Source: Candidatus Mediterraneibacter surreyensis (GTDB lineage: Bacteria; Bacillota; Clostridia; Lachnospirales; Lachnospiraceae). Taken from it: a stretch of 54,678 nt of DNA. This document shows, piece by piece, positions 1-7,682 of the stretch. The stretch covers positions 1-54,678 of the forward strand of contig DWYB01000025.1 in NCBI GenBank assembly GCA_019118885.1, given 5' to 3'. The notes beneath the pieces are model-generated. The model saw nothing but the letters and a program-made list of their open reading frames with translations. It made no database searches and was not told the origin of the DNA. Positions within the stretch are counted from its first letter, which is position 1; each line of letters begins with the position of its first letter. A program made the position numbers and the translations under genes.

Positions 1-130
1 TCGTATTGTTAAATGATAAGAGCCGTATGAAGGGAGACCTTCACGTACGGTTCCGTGAGAAGTTTGAGGTGAAAGTCCTCTTACTTACTCGACTGAGAGG
101 ACGGGAGTTAATCACTCCCTCCTACTCGAT
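1..130 (+). mobile_element. Group II intron, 3' end (domains V and VI), 5' part outside the window
   Basis: Positions 20-53 form a textbook 34-nt group II intron domain V: an 8-bp lower stem (GAGCCGTA with TACGGTTC), a two-base CG bulge, a 6-bp upper stem (TGAAGG with CCTTCA) and a GAGA tetraloop. Two hairpins shaped like domain VI follow, at about 54-93 and 94-130. Each ends in TTACTCGAC or CTACTCGAT with a candidate bulged A six or seven bases before the end. The exact 3' splice junction is therefore ambiguous (93 or 130). The intron-encoded reverse transcriptase and 5' domains would lie to the left and are not visible. The intron lies on the plus strand, just past the 3' end of the minus-strand UvrA-like gene, so it probably sits in an intergenic or terminator region. 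Confidence 0.85.
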
Positions 131-168
131 TTTCGGTTAATGACATCATACTTGCAGGGAAGATATAT

Positions 169-2655
169 TTATAAAAATCGCCCGGTTATGCTTTCTGGTG
201 ATTTTCGAATCATGTCCGGCGTCCCTGCCGCTATAATCCGTCCGCCTGCCTCTCCGCCGCCCGGCCCCATGTCAATGATATAATCTGCATTGCGGATTAC
301 GTCAAGGTCATGTTCAATGACGATGACAGTTGCTCCGTTTTCGATGAGTGTCTGGAAGACTTCCAGCAGAGTGCGTACGTCAAGAGGATGGAGTCCGATG
401 GTAGGCTCATCAAATACGAAAACGGAATCTGACTGAGCTTTTCCCATCTCGCTTGCCAGCTTCAGGCGCTGCGCTTCTCCGCCGGAGAGACTGGGCGTTT
501 CTTCCCCCAGTGTGAGATATCCGAGTCCCAGATCTTCCAGTACCTGCAGTTTCTGCCGGACGGATTTCAGATTCGCGCAGGTTTTCAACGCTGTGCTCAC
601 ATTCATTTCCATCAGTTCCGGAAGAGAGAAGGAGGGTCCATTTTTATCTTTCTTATTCGTGTATTTTATTTTCTCCGCGCTTTTTGAATATCTTGATCCA
701 CGGCATTTTGGACAGGTAATCTTTACATCCGGAAGGAACTGTACGTCCAGACTGATCACTCCTGTTCCGTCACAGACCGGACAGCGGAGTTTCCCTGTAT
801 TGTAAGAAAAGTCGCCGGCCCTATAGCCAAGTTCCTTTGCGTCCGAAGTACGGGCAAATGTCTTACGCAGTTCGTCGTGGACATTGGCGTAGGTGGCTAC
901 GGTAGAGCGGACATTGATGCCGATAGGCGTGGCGTCGATCAGTTTTACATGTGCAATCCCGTCTGCGTTGACGGAACGAACATGATCCGGCAGCGGTTTC
1001 CCTTCAATCCATGCCTCCAGACCGGGGATCAGACTCTCTAGGATGAGTGTCGTTTTGCCGGAGCCGGACACGCCTGTGACTACGGTCAGCCGGCCCTTCG
1101 GAATGTCCACTTCCAACGGCTTGACGGTATGGATGGCTGAAGTGGAGAGACAAATCTTCCCTTCAGAAAACATCTCAGAAGCGTCAGTCTGTTTTCTTAC
1201 CGGAGTCTGAGGTTTGCCGGTGAGGAAAGGCCCGATCAGGGAAGCAGAATTTCCGGCAAGTTCCGGTACGGTTCCCTGAGCGATCACTTCACCGCCGTCG
1301 ATGCCGGCTCCAGGCCCCATCTCGATGATCCAGTCTGCATCTGAAAGGATCTGTGAGTCATGGTCAACCAGAAGAATGGAATTGCCGTCCGCGATCAGGT
1401 CGTGCATCACACCTGTCAGTCCGACGATATTGGAGGGATGAAGACCGATGGACGGCTCGTCCAGAACATAGAGGACTCCTGTAGTCCGGTTGCGAACCGC
1501 GCGGGCAAGCTGCATCCTTTGCCTCTCCCCGGTGGACAGTGTAGAAGATGCGCGGTCCAGTGTCAGATATCCCAGACCAAGATCCAGCAGCCGTTTTGCA
1601 ACAGTCTGAAAAGACTCGCAGATGCTCTTTGCCATAGGACGCATTTCCTCCGGCAGGGAGCCGGGGACTTCCGATACCCATTCCGTGAGATCAGACAGAG
1701 TCATGCGGCAGGCTTCGGCCAGAGAGATCCCCTTCAGCTTCGGTGCTCTTGCGGCTTCAGACAGACGGGTGCCTCCGCAGTCCGGGCAGGTCTCCAGTTT
1801 CAGAAATTTCTCAACCCGCTTCATTCCTTTCTCATCTTTGACTTTGGAGAGGGCGTTTTCTACTGTGTAGACAGCATTGTAATAAGTAAAGTCCAGTTCT
1901 CCTGCCTGATTGGTCTTTTTTGAATGGTAGAGGATATGTTTCTTTTCGGCGGGACCGTTGTAGACAATATCTTTTTCTCTGTCTGTCAGGTCGCGAAAAG
2001 GAATATCCGTGCGCACTCCCATTTCCCGGCAGACGTCGGTCATAAGAGACCACATGAGAGAATTCCATGGCGCAACCGCACCTTCATCGATGGTGAGGGA
2101 TTCATCAGGAACAAGGGTGGATCGGTCTACCGTGCGTACCGTACCGGTTCCGTCACAGGTGCGGCATGCTCCCTGACTGTTAAATGCCAGTTCCTCTGCG
2201 GCGGGAGCGTAGAAACGGGCGCCGCATTCCGGACAGACCAGCTCCTGTCCGGCGGCAACAGCAAGAGAAGGAGCAAGATAATGCCCGTTGGGACATCTGT
2301 GATTCGCCAGTCTCGAATACATCAGACGCAGGCTGTTCAAAAGTTCAGTCCCCGTACCGAACGTACTGCGGATGCCGGGAACTCCGGGGCGCTGGTGGAG
2401 CGCAAGGGCAGCAGGAACATAGAGCACCTCATCCACGTCTGCTTTTGCAGCCTGCGTCATGCGCCGTCTCGTGTAGGTGGACAGGGCGTCCAGATAGCGT
2501 CTTGATCCTTCTGCGTAGAGGACGCCGAGGGCGAGGGAAGACTTGCCTGAGCCGGATACGCCGGCGATGCCCACGATCTTTCCAAGAGGCACATCAACGT
2601 CAATATTTTTCAGATTGTGGACCCGTGCTCCGCGGATCAATATTTTATCTTTCAC
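169..2655 (-). CDS. UvrA-like excinuclease ABC subunit (class II, UvrA2-like)
   Basis: This is a tandem ABC ATPase of the UvrA family, 828 residues against about 940 for canonical UvrA. The first Walker A is GVSGSGKSS at residues 32-40, the first signature LSTGERQR at 373-380 and the first Walker B at 395-401. The second Walker A is GVSGSGKTT at 528-536, followed by a second LSGGEAQR signature. Zinc-binding CxxC pairs occur near 141, 290 and in the C-terminal half (CPVC, CPKC). The short length and degenerate region between the first Walker A and signature fit the class II UvrA2 group, which in other bacteria is linked to DNA-damage or drug tolerance rather than core repair; that role is inference. 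The start is GTG at 2653-2655, preceded by an AAAGGATG ribosome site and a good promoter. The gene appears monocistronic. Confidence 0.9.
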   Translation of the reverse strand: MKDKILIRGARVHNLKNIDVDVPLGKIVGIAGVSGSGKSSLALGVLYAEGSRRYLDALSTYTRRRMTQAAKADVDEVLYVPAALALHQRPGVPGIRSTFGTGTELLNSLRLMYSRLANHRCPNGHYLAPSLAVAAGQELVCPECGARFYAPAAEELAFNSQGACRTCDGTGTVRTVDRSTLVPDESLTIDEGAVAPWNSLMWSLMTDVCREMGVRTDIPFRDLTDREKDIVYNGPAEKKHILYHSKKTNQAGELDFTYYNAVYTVENALSKVKDEKGMKRVEKFLKLETCPDCGGTRLSEAARAPKLKGISLAEACRMTLSDLTEWVSEVPGSLPEEMRPMAKSICESFQTVAKRLLDLGLGYLTLDRASSTLSTGERQRMQLARAVRNRTTGVLYVLDEPSIGLHPSNIVGLTGVMHDLIADGNSILLVDHDSQILSDADWIIEMGPGAGIDGGEVIAQGTVPELAGNSASLIGPFLTGKPQTPVRKQTDASEMFSEGKICLSTSAIHTVKPLEVDIPKGRLTVVTGVSGSGKTTLILESLIPGLEAWIEGKPLPDHVRSVNADGIAHVKLIDATPIGINVRSTVATYANVHDELRKTFARTSDAKELGYRAGDFSYNTGKLRCPVCDGTGVISLDVQFLPDVKITCPKCRGSRYSKSAEKIKYTNKKDKNGPSFSLPELMEMNVSTALKTCANLKSVRQKLQVLEDLGLGYLTLGEETPSLSGGEAQRLKLASEMGKAQSDSVFVFDEPTIGLHPLDVRTLLEVFQTLIENGATVIVIEHDLDVIRNADYIIDMGPGGGEAGGRIIAAGTPDMIRKSPESITGRFL

Positions 2656-2676
2656 AAGCGATCATCCTTTCAGAAT

Positions 2677-2697
2677 AGAGTATGGTAATTATACTCT
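2677..2697. promoter_or_regulatory. Palindrome overlapping the uvrA-like promoter, possible operator
   Basis: The arms AGAGTAT (2677-2683) and ATACTCT (2691-2697) are perfect inverted repeats separated by seven bases, and the element covers the -10 box of the minus-strand promoter. Such placement is typical of a repressor operator, but no regulator gene is adjacent. This is a sequence observation with inferred function. Confidence 0.4.
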
Positions 2698-2716
2698 CTT
2701 TCGTTGAAAACATCAA
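2688..2716 (-). promoter_or_regulatory. Sigma-A promoter of the uvrA-like gene
   Basis: Read on the minus strand, TTGATG (2716-2711) is followed by a 17-base spacer and TATAAT (2693-2688). It lies about 35 bases upstream of the GTG start. Confidence 0.75.
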
Positions 2717-2774
2717 TTTGGTTCCCTGACAACAGAATAGAAGAAGCTCTTCCAATTGAACATATGTTATTTTC

Positions 2775-2803
2775 TTGTTTTAGTATTTCTTATGTTCTAT
2801 AAT
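2775..2803 (+). promoter_or_regulatory. Sigma-A promoter of the methylase/ATPase/HNH unit
   Basis: TTGTTT at 2775-2780, a 17-base spacer and a perfect TATAAT at 2798-2803 lie 35 bases before the first HsdM-like start codon. No other promoter or terminator is evident before 10346, so this one probably drives all five genes. Confidence 0.75.
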
Positions 2804-2837
2804 AAAGTCATTATCGGGAAAGGAATACGGCAGGAAG

Positions 2838-4313
2838 ATGATCACAAAAGAAATGCGCATGCGGTTACTAGAGAGCATGCGGGATGAGGAAGAGGGGAAT
2901 CAGAGGCAGTTCCTCTTGAATTTTCTGATTATGCGGAAGGTAAATATTGAGTTCCTAGCGCTGCATCAGGCGTTTGAGAAGGAAAGCTTTGAAGAAGCGG
3001 AAGATCCGGAGAACTACAAGATGTACGGCGTACCCTATATTTCCGAGGGGGGTCGATGGGAAAATCTCAGAGACAGCGGCGGTGTAACGGCGAACAGACT
3101 GCAATATGCGTTCGTGGAAATATGCAGGCAGTGCCCGGAGTATCAGAAGATTCTGGAGCAGGATGAGTCCTGGACACAAGTTGGCGACAGGCTGAGGGAG
3201 ACAGCTTATGATATCTTTTCCGAGTTGCAGGAGGACAAGAAAAATCCATTAGATTTTCTCGAAATGTACGAGTATGTGATGGCGTTTGCGAGTCCGCTGC
3301 TGCCGGGAACAGGAGAATATTATTCACCCCGGGAGATCGGACAGCTTATGGCCAGGCTTCTGGATTTGGATGAGGGAGTACTTTACGATCCCTGTTGCGG
3401 ATCGGGGAGTCTTCTGATTGAGGCGGCGATTTACAGGAAGAAAATGCAAGAAAACGGGAACCATGCAGCAGATGGCCGGCTCAGGCTGTATGGGCAGGAA
3501 ATGTCTCCGGATGCATGGAAAACAGCGAAGATGAATCTTTTGATGCACGATATGGAAGCAGATCTGGGGAATTACGCAGAAAATGTATTTATAAAAGATC
3601 TGCACCCGGATCTGAGGGCAGATTACATCGTTGCCAATCCTCCGTTTGTGACAGGAGAATGGGGGAATGAGAACTCGTATACGGATCCGAGATGGATCTA
3701 TGGAGTGCCTCCGAAGAAAAAGAGCAGTTTCGCATGGCTCCAGCACATGCTGTATCATCTTGGAGATAATGGGAGAATGACAGTTGTACTCAGCGCAGGT
3801 TCGCTTGAAGGCGGTGCGGCCAGCGAGAGAAAGATCCGACAGAGAATGATTGAGGACGATGTGATCGAAGGAGTGATTCTCCTACCGGCAGGGCTGTTCT
3901 ATTTTACCAGAATATTAACGGCTGTCTGGATCGTGAGCCGGAGAAAATCTCCACAGTGCAGAAAGAAGATCCTGTTTATCAACGGCAGGAATATGGGAGA
4001 AAAAGGCGGAAAGATTGTCAAGCTGAAAGAGAAAGAGATCAACAGAATCTGTGATATATGGAAGGCTTACAATGAAGGAAGCGGCGAGGTGCTTACTGAC
4101 ATTTCCGCCGAAGCGGAATTAGAAAATATCCGTCGAAAAGAGTATTCGCTTTTCCCGGATAAGTATATTTGGCAGAAGAAGGAGAAACTGTCGACATACA
4201 GCGAGCTTGAGTCGGAAGAAGGAGAATTGGAAGTGCGCCTTGCGGAACTTTGGCGGAACAGTCAGGTGACCATGTATGAGATCATAAAAGGACTGGAGAA
4301 GATATCAGAATGA
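2838..4313 (+). CDS. Type I restriction-type N6-adenine DNA methylase, HsdM-like (first copy)
   Basis: This 491-residue protein has the class gamma N6-adenine methylase order: an N-terminal helical region, the S-adenosylmethionine motif DPCCGSG at residues 184-190, the acidic motif YGQEMSP near 218-224 and the catalytic NPPF at 267-270. Conserved sequence continues through an N6_Mtase-like core with a lysine-rich KKKSSFAWL segment. It should methylate adenine in a target chosen by the specificity protein at 5667. A second, different methylase starts inside its stop codon (ATGA overlap at 4310-4313). The ATG at 2838 is preceded by AGGAA about 12 bases upstream, and a slightly later in-frame ATG cannot be excluded. 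No HsdR gene is present anywhere in the unit. Confidence 0.85.
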   Translation: MITKEMRMRLLESMRDEEEGNQRQFLLNFLIMRKVNIEFLALHQAFEKESFEEAEDPENYKMYGVPYISEGGRWENLRDSGGVTANRLQYAFVEICRQCPEYQKILEQDESWTQVGDRLRETAYDIFSELQEDKKNPLDFLEMYEYVMAFASPLLPGTGEYYSPREIGQLMARLLDLDEGVLYDPCCGSGSLLIEAAIYRKKMQENGNHAADGRLRLYGQEMSPDAWKTAKMNLLMHDMEADLGNYAENVFIKDLHPDLRADYIVANPPFVTGEWGNENSYTDPRWIYGVPPKKKSSFAWLQHMLYHLGDNGRMTVVLSAGSLEGGAASERKIRQRMIEDDVIEGVILLPAGLFYFTRILTAVWIVSRRKSPQCRKKILFINGRNMGEKGGKIVKLKEKEINRICDIWKAYNEGSGEVLTDISAEAELENIRRKEYSLFPDKYIWQKKEKLSTYSELESEEGELEVRLAELWRNSQVTMYEIIKGLEKISE

Positions 4314-5635
4314 ATGAAGTTTACAGACAGGAGATCGGAGGAAGAATCAGAGAAATCATAGGAATGATTCAACCCGCTGACCCGAAAAGCTTTCTGATCG
4401 ATCTTGGAACATGCCTGTATGACATCGTGCTTGAGGGCGAGGAATGTTTCAGCGGGATAAAGGCAGCGGTGGACACATATGAACCGGCAGAAGAACATAT
4501 GCAGTATGTGATGAACGGGATCTATGTGCGGCATCCGGAACTTCCGCCCCGGAGATATCTTCCGGAGCGTGGCATTCTCGCGGTAAGCCGGGCCTGCCTG
4601 GCACGGATTGAGGAACTTTTGATGACTGCAGACAGTGGGGAATGGAAGGCCTGCGGATACGAAACGCAGGCGTCGGTTATCTTTCGGGAGATGTTCGGGT
4701 GTATGATACGGGAGAGACTGATCAATGATTTTCTGACGCCGGAAGATCTGTGCGACATGATGGTACGGATGGCAGAGCCGGCAGCGGGAGAACTGGTGCT
4801 TGATCCGGCCTGCGGTAGCGGACGTCTTCTTGCGGCAGCGAACCGACAGTGCCCGGAATGTATTCCGGAAGGAAATGATATGAACCCCGCATTCCGGGAA
4901 CTGGCTTTTTTTAATTTGTTTTTCAGCGGAGAGAGGGCGGCCAGGATATATGGAAAGGATTTTCTGCAGACCGAATATGACGAACTGCCGGCGGCGGATC
5001 TGATTCTGTCCAACCCGCCTTATACGGATAAAAGTGATCTGACGGTTCAGTTTACGGATCGGATCGTCCGCCAGCTTAAAGACAATGGACGGTGCGCCAT
5101 CCTGGTGCCCCAGGGATTCCTGACCAACAGTTCTTCCCACATAGTGACCGGGATGCGGCGTTGGATTCTGGATCAGCTGACACTGGAAGCAGTGATCTCC
5201 CTTCCGAGAAAAATCTACAGACCCTATATGGAAAGCTATTCCTCGCTGCTGATGATCCGCAGGAGACAGAGCCCGGAGGATTACCCAGTGTTCATCAGTA
5301 TGCTTCCGGAGTGCGCGGATGCGGACGTTTATGGCGGGGAGGAGAACAGAGGAATCGAAAGCAGTGCGGGAGGAAATTACCGTCAGGCGATGGAGGAGAT
5401 TGTAACTCAGTGGAAACAGTATCAAAAGGGAGAACAGCTGAATGAGAATATCGCCAGAATCGTTCCGACCCATGTAATGCGGGAGAACAGTTATATCTTT
5501 GCAGCAGAGAATTACTGGGAGGAGAGCTATGTTTCGGTCAGAAGGAAGATGGCAGATCTGCGGGAAAAACTTTCAGAGGAGCAGTCGCGGCTAGACAGAA
5601 TGATGGCCGGTATGTTTCGCGAACGGAACGGATGA
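4310..5635 (+). CDS. Type I restriction-type N6-adenine DNA methylase, HsdM-like (second copy)
   Basis: This 441-residue methylase carries DPACGSG at residues 165-171 and the catalytic NPPY at 235-238. It differs clearly from the preceding methylase in its N-terminus and core, so it is not a recent tandem duplication. The C-terminal segment (about 400-441) is rich in Arg, Glu and Leu and could form a helix for contact with the specificity subunit. Its start overlaps the previous stop by four bases, which implies translational coupling. Type I methyltransferases normally use two copies of one M subunit per S subunit. Here two distinct M-like genes may form a heteromeric M1M2S complex, or one may have a non-methylating role; both are inference. 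Confidence 0.85.
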   Translation: MNEVYRQEIGGRIREIIGMIQPADPKSFLIDLGTCLYDIVLEGEECFSGIKAAVDTYEPAEEHMQYVMNGIYVRHPELPPRRYLPERGILAVSRACLARIEELLMTADSGEWKACGYETQASVIFREMFGCMIRERLINDFLTPEDLCDMMVRMAEPAAGELVLDPACGSGRLLAAANRQCPECIPEGNDMNPAFRELAFFNLFFSGERAARIYGKDFLQTEYDELPAADLILSNPPYTDKSDLTVQFTDRIVRQLKDNGRCAILVPQGFLTNSSSHIVTGMRRWILDQLTLEAVISLPRKIYRPYMESYSSLLMIRRRQSPEDYPVFISMLPECADADVYGGEENRGIESSAGGNYRQAMEEIVTQWKQYQKGEQLNENIARIVPTHVMRENSYIFAAENYWEESYVSVRRKMADLREKLSEEQSRLDRMMAGMFRERNG

Positions 5636-5666
5636 GAATTCGAAGAGATGAGGACGAAAGCAGAAG

Positions 5667-7646
5667 ATGAAGGTACGGAAAGCAGCGCTCGAGAGCGTGG
5701 CCAGAATTTATTCAGGAGTAAATGTAAAGAAAGGGGAGGCATCGGATACAAATGATGGAATCCCCTGGATCAGAGTGGAAAATCTGAATAACGGTATGAT
5801 CAGCAGTGACTCAGGACGGTTAAGTGGGGAGAGCATGCAAACAGCCAGGATCGCTCCTCCGGGAACGGTTCTCTTTTCCCGTACAGGTACGATCGGCAAG
5901 GTGGGATTCTGCACGGAAGAGGTGGCGCCAAGCAATAACATTATTGCGGTAGAGTTTAAATCTGACAGGATCGATCCTCTGTATGGCATGTACTGTCTGC
6001 TGGCGTTTCGACCGGAGTTCCTTGCAGAATCAAGGGGTGCGGTCTATGATTCATTAAGTTTGTCTACATTTCGTAAATTTGAGATTCCCGTGCCGGAATG
6101 GGAGATTCAGAGGGAGATTTCGGAGAAACTGGAGTGGATCAGGCAATCACAGGATCAGGCGGGTACTGTAATTGATACAGTGAAAAACTCCGTTCACGAT
6201 GTATTTGGTGAGTATTTCCGTCAGGAAATGAATGAAATTGAGATGGACAAGCGAGTCCGTCTCGGGGAATTGGCAGAGATAGTTCTAAGCAGTGCGGGAA
6301 AAGAGAAAGGCAAGGCAGGAGCAGGAGTACCCTATGTCACAACAGGAAATCTGGAGGACTGGGAGATTAACGGCAAGAAGGTGGAGATATCGGCTGTAGA
6401 TCCGGAACTTGTCGGGAAATACGGGCTTCAAAACGGAGACATTGTGATGAACCGGATCAATCAGATAGACAGGCTAGGCCGGTGTGGTATTGTGCAAAGA
6501 ACGGAAGAAAACGCTGTATTCGGTCTTAACACGGTGAGGATCAGGGTGAACCGGGCAAAGCTGAATCCGGTGTTCTTGTTTGTCTGGCTTACCCACCCCT
6601 ATATGAAACACTATCGGAAAGAACATGCAAAGAACTCTACCTCTTTTCAGAGCTCTCTCGGGAAAAAGGTACTTATGGAACAGCCAGTGCCGTATGTAGC
6701 AGTGGAGAAACAGGACCTGTTTGCTCAGGAGATGGAAAAGTATTTCTCCTATGTGAGAAATGGGGAAAAGATCATAAAGACGCTCGAGCGGCTCCGCCAG
6801 ATAAATTATAATAAGATAAAAGCCCTCTATGAATCGTCCATAGAAGAGCAGACGGAAGAAGAGTACACGAAGAACCGGTACTGGACGCTGCCTTCCGGCA
6901 GGACCTGCTTTTATGATTTGTATCTGGAATGTATACAGGTTCCTTTCGTGGAGTGGCAGACGATGAAGATTGCTCAGCTGCCGGAAAAGGTAGAAGTACA
7001 GTTCCTTGATCGAATCCATCTTGCAGAGGAACCAGAATACGGGAAGCTGGGGCATATCCGGCTTAGGAGGGTAAGCGGGAACTGTGTTGAGGTCATCCGG
7101 ATGGAGGCGGTATCTTATGAAAAGAAAAGCGGAGCGGATGAGGAGAAGATACGCAGGTTGGAAGAGGGACTGCTCAGTGACCAGCAGGATTTCGGGTATA
7201 TCCGGCATGTGAGAAAGGCGGTGTTTTCTCCGGAAGATGCGGTAAGCGGCCTGATAGCCGGAGAAGAGCAGGAAGACGAAACGTACTCCAGGTTTGTAGA
7301 GCTGTCAGATCCGGTTCGGACATTTATCCGAAGCCTCTCAAAGTTCCAGCAGGCGGTATGTGAAGAATTTTTGCTTGCCATGCAGCCTCTTGCCATCCAT
7401 ATGGCGGACCGGCAGATGAGGCTGCGGTTCATAGAGGAAGAGACGTTCCGGGGCCATGGAATTCAGGATGTGTCTGCTACGATTCACCTGCTGGAACATG
7501 TGGGGATTCTGGAGCGGAGAGAGGGTTTTTATCTGAATTACTACAGAGAGTATAAGCAGGGAGAGGAGCGACAGCTGATCTACGATCACAGAGGAGCGCC
7601 CATTCCCATTGATACATGGGTCTGGAAAAAACAGAAAGTTAAATAG
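5667..7646 (+). CDS. HsdS-like DNA specificity protein with a C-terminal extension of about 270 residues
   Basis: The first 390 residues or so show the two-half HsdS plan. Target recognition domain 1 covers about 1-120 with the GTVLFSRTGTIGKVGF pattern, and is followed by a helical spacer (EIQREISEKLEWI). Target recognition domain 2 covers about 200-330 (YVTTGNL, NGDIVMNRI) and ends in a second coiled-coil spacer finishing near KALYESS. The remaining segment to residue 659 is not usual for HsdS, which is commonly about 400 residues. The extension contains a charged central region and, near the end, a winged-helix-like segment (DVSATIHLLEHVGILERREG). It may tether the methylase to the downstream ATPase/HNH proteins, but this is inference. 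The gene begins 31 bases after the second methylase and ends 36 bases before the ATPase. Confidence 0.8.
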   Translation: MKVRKAALESVARIYSGVNVKKGEASDTNDGIPWIRVENLNNGMISSDSGRLSGESMQTARIAPPGTVLFSRTGTIGKVGFCTEEVAPSNNIIAVEFKSDRIDPLYGMYCLLAFRPEFLAESRGAVYDSLSLSTFRKFEIPVPEWEIQREISEKLEWIRQSQDQAGTVIDTVKNSVHDVFGEYFRQEMNEIEMDKRVRLGELAEIVLSSAGKEKGKAGAGVPYVTTGNLEDWEINGKKVEISAVDPELVGKYGLQNGDIVMNRINQIDRLGRCGIVQRTEENAVFGLNTVRIRVNRAKLNPVFLFVWLTHPYMKHYRKEHAKNSTSFQSSLGKKVLMEQPVPYVAVEKQDLFAQEMEKYFSYVRNGEKIIKTLERLRQINYNKIKALYESSIEEQTEEEYTKNRYWTLPSGRTCFYDLYLECIQVPFVEWQTMKIAQLPEKVEVQFLDRIHLAEEPEYGKLGHIRLRRVSGNCVEVIRMEAVSYEKKSGADEEKIRRLEEGLLSDQQDFGYIRHVRKAVFSPEDAVSGLIAGEEQEDETYSRFVELSDPVRTFIRSLSKFQQAVCEEFLLAMQPLAIHMADRQMRLRFIEEETFRGHGIQDVSATIHLLEHVGILERREGFYLNYYREYKQGEERQLIYDHRGAPIPIDTWVWKKQKVK

Positions 7647-7682
7647 AAAGAAGGAAACTGCACTGCAGAGGAGTATGGAAAT

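Noticed and set aside
4262-5473. A 403-residue minus-strand open frame inside the second methylase gene
   Set aside because: It is antisense to a clear methylase frame, has no ribosome site or known domain, and its composition (many His/Arg/Leu) is that of a shadow frame.
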